A stretch of DNA of 64,000 nt from Gymnogyps californianus (taxonomy: Eukaryota > Chordata > Aves > Accipitriformes > Cathartidae), in assembly GCF_018139145.2 (NCBI RefSeq), contig NC_059485.1, forward strand, positions 16,429,698 to 16,493,697. The letters run 5' to 3'. A model generated the notes under the pieces. That model did not search any database. It was not told the origin of the DNA and worked only from the letters and a program-made list of their open reading frames with translations. Of this stretch, positions 57,801 to 64,000 are shown in pieces; position 1 is the first letter of the stretch, and each line of letters opens with the position of its first letter. The position numbers and the translations under genes are program-made.

Positions 57801-58772
57801 GGAGAATAGGTGAGGACTTTGGACAAGAAATCTAGAAGCTCAGCTGCTCATACGTGGTTGCACATAAAGCTTCCATAATATAACTGATATCATGTGTTGT
57901 GGAATCAGCAGACAAAGGCTGAGAAGAACCTCTTCTCACAGTGATGTGGGACCTGTGCAACACGACTGTACATCTTAGTTATGCTGTAAGAGCTTACTGG
58001 ATGGGGTAGGACTCTATTATTTGATCCTTTTCTTTAGGATGCTAGTTGCTTGGTGTATGCTTCCTCCAACATCCATGTGTACAAATATAGAGGAAGGTGC
58101 TAGGACATATGATAAACTGTCAGTTCTTTTAGGTCCTGGGATTTTTAAATATTGGGAACTCGCAGCAGCACTTGATAGGGCCCAGCAACTGGTATCCACT
58201 TTGATCACTTGCTGAGGAAAGGCAATTCTGTGTTAAGGAACAGTTTTGCAACCAGGTAGCTTATTGTATGAGTTCTAGATCTTCAAATGTACCATTATCT
58301 TTCATTATGTGACTTGCATTTATAGAAGGTGAAAAATGCTTTGGGTCTGTAGAAGAAAGAGTGGTTTTATACCCAGTGAGTGATCTCACAGTCACATATG
58401 TGTTCTGAAGATGTAACACTGTGGATCAGCACTTAATCCTTTCATTGATTTATTTGTGCTGTTGAAATTTCTCCTGTTATTGCAGTGTTTTCCATTCTGC
58501 TCATAAATCACTGTATTGGGCAGTCCTAATGTTGACACAGATGCGAAGGCTTGGAGCACCTCAAAAATTCAGCTAGTCAGTATTTTGACAAGATTCATAG
58601 ATAGGGAAAAGCTGTTGCAAACCTTTCCTAGAAATAAACAGTTGTCTTTGGTCGTTTGTTCCCCATTGCACTACTACTTGTTCATGCTGCTGAAAGAAAT
58701 AAAATGGTTCAAACGCACGCACGCACCCTGCATCATTTTGTTAAGAGTTGTTATTAACATTTGTGTTCGCAG
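54855..58772. other. GTF3C1: GTF3C1 intron 6
   Basis: At 3.9 kb the longest complete GTF3C1 intron here. It is AT-rich, with a GGTT repeat at about 57041-57056 and a CGCA repeat at about 58714-58726. I recognise no CR1 or LTR copy in it, which contrasts with KATNIP. Confidence 0.6.
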
Positions 58773-58931
58773 GAACTGATGTCATGGTCCGTTGCCTTAA
58801 ATTACTAAAGGAATTTCGGAAGAAAATGGAAGATTATCATGATGATGATGAAGAAGAGATTATCACAAAAGCTGTTCAGCCTGTGGATATTGTTTGCGAA
58901 AGGGATATGCTCACCCAGGCTTATGAGCTAA
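58773..58931 (+). CDS. GTF3C1: GTF3C1 exon 7
   Basis: 159 nt, phase 1 at both ends (TTCGCAG acceptor; CTAA|GTAGGT donor). It encodes [17 protein letters not shown], an acidic run DDDEEEI, then [17 protein letters not shown]. It matches the mammalian protein, including the acidic insertion. Confidence 0.97.
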
Positions 58932-59567
58932 GTAGGTGATGTAGTAAGACATGCTAAAGATTTTTCCCATCGCCTTCCTACTCCTTGTGTGTATAAAAGA
59001 AAGGTATATATTGTGGGGGTTTTTTTAATTCTGATTGCTTTTTATGTATTGGAAAGTGTCAGTTTTTCATGGCAAACATGAGATTTATGTCCAGATTAGA
59101 CTGGTGCTGCCACCTGTTAGCCCTCCCTGGAAGCTTATCAACTATTCAATACCACCCAAATAAAACAGCATGGTAGAAAGAGGATGTTGTGGTGGTATGA
59201 GAAAAGGTGAAGAAAACTGTTCCTTTTTCTTCTCTCTCTTTTCCTTTCATAATGGAGAAATTAACATCTAACTGCAGAAAGCTGTCAGGGGAAAAATTCA
59301 CCTCTGGTTTTAATCTGAAGCTATCGCCTTCAAACCTCAATCTGCTGGGGCACTGCTTCGCGTAAAATTGTGTTTTATGACAGTATTTGACTGTATATTG
59401 TATATGTCTGTGAAAATGTCTTTAGTTGTTAGTGGGGAAAGTTAAATTTTATATTCTGGCGTATACAGTTATTCAGAGCAAATATGAATGTATATACAAA
59501 TATATGTATATATAATTTGGTCATATTATTTCCCTGAGATATTTTCTGGTTCTCCTTTCTGAAACAG
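58932..59567. other. GTF3C1: GTF3C1 intron 7
   Basis: A 636-bp intron with a TATATA-rich patch at about 59489-59515. Nothing else seen. Confidence 0.65.
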
Positions 59568-59683
59568 TTGAAAGTAGGGGAACCAAAGGTATTTCTCAGG
59601 CAGAAATTCGCTTGGCTATGAATGTGGGGAAGCTAGAAGCAAGGATGCTCTGTCGTCTTCTGGAGAGGTACAAAGTTGTCAAG
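59568..59683 (+). CDS. GTF3C1: GTF3C1 exon 8
   Basis: 116 nt, entered in phase 1 after AAACAG and left in phase 0 at AAG|GTAAGG. It encodes [20 protein letters not shown] and [18 protein letters not shown], an extended winged-helix segment nearly identical in mammals. Confidence 0.98.
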
Positions 59684-61231
59684 GTAAGGTTAAAATAAAA
59701 TAATTTAGATGCTTATTGAAACTGGAGATACAATGGGTTACTCTCGTAATATGTTATAACATTGTTAACCTCAAACAATAGAAACAGTAGTGATTGAGAA
59801 TTGACAGTGAAAGAGTCCTGGTAAGACTGAAAAGAGTATGACTTCAATTGAGGAAAAGGTATATAATAAAAGTGTTCAAAAAGTATTAAGATTTTAACCT
59901 ACTGTAACCTGGGGACTAGGCCTACTTGTTAGCATGTAACATACCTGCTCTTCTAGCATACCTTTTCTTTATCGTTTCCTGGTTAGCTGCCTTGACGTTT
60001 AATAGTTCGCTGACCCAGACGTACAAATATTTTACATTGGTTTGTGACGGGGTGCTTAAGTAATAAAGATGGTGGGGAAAAATGCACATGGCCCCATATT
60101 TTCTGTCTGTGTTGAGCACACATTCTGGTGATCCACACCAGCTGGTGGATTCTGCCAGACGCTGCTTCACAGCATTCCAGAGAAACACTGTTCCCAGCAC
60201 TGTGACGCAGGTCTGCCCTCCAAAAAGAGACGGAGCAGAGAAACTGGCCTCAACCACTTACCTAAGTCATTCACTGTAATTGGTGGTAACCCAAGTGACC
60301 TGGGGGCTGGTGCTTTATGGAGATGAACATAAACGTCTCTCGACTCAAAATAGCCACTTTGCTTAATTTTTGACTATAAGACACCTTTTATTTTGCAAGA
60401 TCCTCTACTGAAGGGTCTTGTCGGAGACCCTCTGTACATTTAAAATCATTAATTTACTTGCCTTTTGAAAATACCAGTAAATTCTGGGGAAAAAAGTTAC
60501 TTTTGTAGAGGTTATGGTGATTAAATTCCTTATTTCCAGATATTTCAGGTTTTTTTTTCATTTCAACAAGACAAATTCAGCCGTCATTTCTCACATGCAC
60601 CCACCTGCCCCTTTTCACAAAGGCAGGATAATTGCCATCCTCCCTCAATAGAGAATTTTTTTTACTAAGATCTTGTCATTTGGTAAAGAGTTCTGTAGAA
60701 TTAAAAACAAACAAACTATGTAAACTATTGGAATACCTAAACATACTTTTTCCTAAGTCAACTGCGAAGATGAAATCTTCCCTTATGGATAGGCTAAGTG
60801 AGTTTCTAGATACTTGAAAGCACTTGTTGCAGTAGACAGGGCAACAGCAGTTCCACTTAAGTCTGATTCATTCGGGTAACTTCTGCATTGCAGTTATTTC
60901 ACAGAAATTTTTTTCAGAAAAAAATCAATTTCCAGTCTGAATACATATAGTTTGTTCTTCCTTAGACTTTTCTACATCCCACATACTGTAGGTGTTTCAG
61001 TCTAGTATGCAGGTAATGCATATTGATTTATTTTTCAAGCGTGGTATTTCTTTTGATTTCTGTATGTTAAGGTTAGTCAACATTTTTGTTATTTAGAAAA
61101 AAAGGAGAATAACATGGAATCTTTTGATGTGAGGGGAGAACAGTTAGAAAATTTTCCCATTGTTGATGCTGGAGAACACTGCAAGAATGGAGAAGTAAGG
61201 TGGTAAAATAACATTCCAATTATTTTCTTAG
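59684..61231. other. GTF3C1: GTF3C1 intron 8
   Basis: A 1.5-kb unique intron. No repeat or exon recognised. Confidence 0.65.
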
Positions 61232-61553
61232 GGTTTTATGGAGGATGAAGGTCGGCAAAGGACAACAAAGTATATTTCATACATTTTTGCAGAGGAGAGT
61301 GATTTAAACCGTCAGTTTGAGAGAGAGAAGGCTAGGAGTGAGCAGTTAGCTACGGTTACTTTGGCTCTAGTGCCAGAAGATTCCCCACCTGTGGAAGATG
61401 TGTCTCCTGGAGAAGATGATACTTTGGTCTCAGAGTCTGACAATGAAGAAGGGAAAGATGGCAAGAAGAGAGGAAAAGGTCAGAAGGCCAACTCTGGTTC
61501 TCTGTTGAAATTAAGTTTCCAAGATGATACCCATCAGTCAACACCAGCTAAAG
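61232..61553 (+). CDS. GTF3C1: GTF3C1 exon 9
   Basis: 322 nt, entered in phase 0 after TCTTAG and left in phase 1 at AAAG|GTAGGT. It begins GFMEDEGRQRTTKYISYIF, finishing the winged helix, and then becomes a charged, probably disordered linker with EDDTLVSESDNEEGKDGKKR. The first third is strongly conserved; the acidic linker is looser, as in other vertebrates. Confidence 0.96.
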
Positions 61554-63331
61554 GTAGGTCGTGATTTTGAAATTTGGAAAGAACCCTGCATTTTTCTTGT
61601 GGATCCTTTTATTAAAGAAAAAATAATATGCTATTAGCTTCCATTAAAGTTTTTGGTGATGTATTTATTTTTACACTTATTTGATTATTTCCATGCTTTT
61701 CTCTTTCCCCCAAAATTGTTATGTTTTGGAATACTGTAAGTGTGGTAATCTGTGGAGATTCTCAGGGCTGAAGTGTGCTCTCGTGTCTGTGTGCCAAATA
61801 GTGATTCTGATTATCACTGATCACCGAGAAGATAATCTGCTTCTCCTTACCCCTGTGTCATTTCTCCCCTTTTCCCCATGCAAATGCAATGGGCTCACAC
61901 ACCGTGCTCCTTGGATATTCAGTTATTTTTCTGGTGGCTTGAAGGGCTGAAATGATTCTGCAGAGGGTCAGGCAAATTCCAAAACTGTTGCAAGGAAGGA
62001 GGCAGGACTGCGTGGCTAAAAACGAGCATAGCGGGGAGACTGTGGTCGCTAGCAGTCAGGTTGGCTTAAGCTGCTGAGAGAAACAGCATCCTTGGGTAAA
62101 TTTTATATCTGCCTTGGATGTTCTGTGATAAACTGACAAGGTATCTGTCATGGACTCTGTTTTTCAAAATACCTTACACCTCAGGCTGGGCCCATCAGAG
62201 AGCACCATCTTGGTAGAGCTTTAGCTTTTAAAGTCCTTGAAGACTTCGGAAGGGATTTGAACACACTTTGTCTTTGAAATATTTTACTTCTTCCTCACTG
62301 AGGAAAAAGGCAGGCTGTGCCTCTCATTAAAACCCATCATTTCATTCCATTGGATACGTAAATGTCATCTTAGGTGTGGGAAATAGGGCAGGAGCTGACA
62401 GACCAGCCAGTTAACTTTTTTTTTTTTTTTAAATGGTAACATATAAAAATTCTTCCCCTTTTAGCAGTGGGGTTTTTTCAGTTGGAAACGTCTGGTATTG
62501 AGCCTTAGAGTCTGTGCAAAATGTATTTGTTCATGTACTGATGCAAACCTTCAAGTGGGATGAGTATACGTAGAGTAATACTGACTTCTTGTCTGAGACC
62601 AGATAAGATGGTAACTAACTACTTTCAAGCAGCAATAGGCTTGGGATGACTTGACCCACAGCCTCACCTAAGCATATTGTAACGAAAATATCGTGTCCCC
62701 TGAAGCTAATTGCTTCATCTTTTTCTTTAGTTATTTGGAACATCGTAATGTGAAAGCTACCAGCCTTTTGGGGACCTATTTTAAAGAAGATATGGTGGTT
62801 TATTTTTTTTATTTTATTTATTTTAACTATTTGAATGTTCCTATAACTCCTCTGAAACTCCAAGGGAAGAGAGGAGAACAGATCTCCATTTCTTATGTAG
62901 ATTATCTTTAGAGTAATAATAAATCCTTGTTCTCGCTCTGCTTTGAGTCAGAAAAGTCAGGTTTCTGGCAGAACTTGAGAATCTTTGTGACAGAAACTCT
63001 CCTTTCTTCAGACAGCAGTTTCTGGATAAGCTTATCTGGCCCCTCATGGTCTTCGAAGTCTGCCTATAAAAAGGCTTATGCATGGAGAGAATTATTTGAT
63101 GACAGGGAGTTCACTTTTTTTTTTAACTTTACTTTTGGAGGCTGAATGCAGTCGTTCACGGTCAAACCACTGCTTCCAGCAGGTAGAAGAATATGCGAAA
63201 AATGTAGCAGAATGCTTTTAAGTACAGTTACCTGGGTGGATGGGGGAATGCCTTTTAGAGAGAGAGAAGCTGGACATTTACAGGAAACTGTGAGAGCAGA
63301 ACAATTACAAGGCTGTTTGCTCTTAAACCAG
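61554..63331. other. GTF3C1: GTF3C1 intron 9
   Basis: A 1.8-kb intron with T-runs at about 62417-62430 and 63115-63125. I see no extra exon; the phase of exon 10 fits exon 9 directly. Confidence 0.65.
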
Positions 63332-63543
63332 GCTCAAAGCCAACAGCTGTGAAGTCTCAGGGGAAGAAGCTGCCTTCCCCTCAAATTCTTGAAGAGCCTG
63401 ATGAGCTCCCAGACAACATTTCAGGGGAGACTTCTACTTTGGAAACTCTAAAGCAGGAGTCCAGTCTTTCCACCTGTGCTCATTCCGCTGATGAAGATGG
63501 GGATGTGGCTGTGGTGGAGGAGGTCAGACTTGAAGACCCTAAG
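63332..63543 (+). CDS. GTF3C1: GTF3C1 exon 10
   Basis: 212 nt, entered in phase 1 after AAACCAG and left in phase 0 at AAG|GTAAGA. It encodes a Ser/Pro/Glu-rich linker with KSQGKKLPSPQILEEPDEL and ends DVAVVEEVRLEDPK. The ending matches a conserved motif in mammals (IAVIEEVRMENPK), which confirms frame and identity. The first half is poorly conserved. Confidence 0.92.
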
Positions 63544-64000
63544 GTAAGATCACATGTCTTAATATTTTCTTGTTGGTACGGCTGTCTGAGCTAAGTTATG
63601 TGCTTTCACAGCAAGACTTCAAGCTATAGTTTTTCTATTCATTTATGGGATTGTTTTGTTTTTTTAAATTTAATTTCAAAGTACATTCATATTTTGGCTG
63701 CATTGTAGTCATAAGTGAAAGCTATTCCAGGAGACAGGAAGGTAGATGTCCAAAATACAGTTCTGGGTTAGTTTCCTGGTGCTCTCCAAATTCCCTGTGT
63801 TGACTTAATGCGTATCATCACTTAATGTCTGTCTGTGCACGCAAGTGCTGCATATCGTCTGGTCTGTCTACTCTAAACCAGGAGTAACAAATGGGTTTTG
63901 ACATGAAAGTTGTGTAGCCTCACTGCTGCAGGACTGAGCCTGGGACAAGAAGCCTTTCTGAGACACAGGATACGTTGGCTTGGACTCAGTAAGGCAGTTA
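63544..64000. other. GTF3C1: GTF3C1 intron 10, right-edge part
   Basis: Intronic sequence up to the window edge. No exon or repeat is supportable. Confidence 0.6.

Larger units (their letters stand above)
50775..63543 (+). other. GTF3C1: GTF3C1 gene span (partial; continues past the right edge)
   Basis: GTF3C1 is the largest subunit of TFIIIC, the factor that recognises the B box of tRNA genes and recruits TFIIIB and RNA polymerase III in the nucleus. Ten exons join in frame: 221, 210, 177, 144, 97, 124, 159, 116, 322 and 212 nt, total 1,782 nt or 594 codons. The translation aligns by eye along its whole length with the start of the mammalian protein, which is about 2,100 residues. The remaining two thirds lie to the right. 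It is transcribed divergently from KATNIP, with the start codon 368 bp from KATNIP's first donor site. Right of 63,543 the window shows only intron. Confidence 0.97.

Overview
The window is vertebrate nuclear DNA, most probably from a bird. It carries two intron-rich genes in head-to-head orientation, which I recognise from their spliced protein sequence as KATNIP (KIAA0556, katanin-interacting protein; minus strand, left and centre) and GTF3C1 (TFIIIC220, the B-box-binding subunit of RNA polymerase III factor TFIIIC; plus strand, right). The same pair is adjacent and divergent in mammals. The avian call rests on abundant CR1 LINE copies of several ages and on a solo LTR of a type I know from neoavian genomes.

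Layout. About 304-50,690 (minus) is KATNIP. I could place 18 coding exons (called E2-E19, from the 5' end) whose GT-AG sites and reading phases join without a break into about 1,340 codons. The C-terminal exons lie beyond the left edge. A non-coding-looking first exon lies in a CpG island at about 50.4-50.7 kb. The protein has a conserved N-terminus, a disordered middle, and three copies in this window of a roughly 200-residue beta-rich repeat (DUF4457 type: WG..hYhGL..hE, then HMWL.PF, then WNYN). 50,775 to the right edge (plus) is GTF3C1: 10 exons, in-frame throughout, giving 594 codons of a protein of about 2,100 residues. They cover the N-terminal B-block-binding region and extended winged helices.

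Between the two starts is a compact TATA-less CpG promoter. It holds a perfect CRE palindrome overlapping an ETS core, and 11 bp further left a near-consensus RFX X-box, plausible for a ciliary gene such as KATNIP.

Introns hold most of the DNA. They contain CR1 LINE fragments on both strands, one solo LTR with an intact 5-bp target-site duplication, old degenerate CR1/L3-like pieces, short simple repeats, and a GC-rich block of unknown origin at about 48.23-48.75 kb. I found no tRNA, rRNA or other RNA gene that I can support, and no CRISPR, prokaryotic or viral protein-coding content.

I did not find a new biological system. The items most worth a second look are the shared promoter with its X-box, the absence of any ATG in KATNIP's first exon, an in-frame candidate cassette exon at 32,587-32,712, the sense-oriented LTR with a poly(A) signal inside KATNIP, and the exon structure of the three KATNIP repeats.
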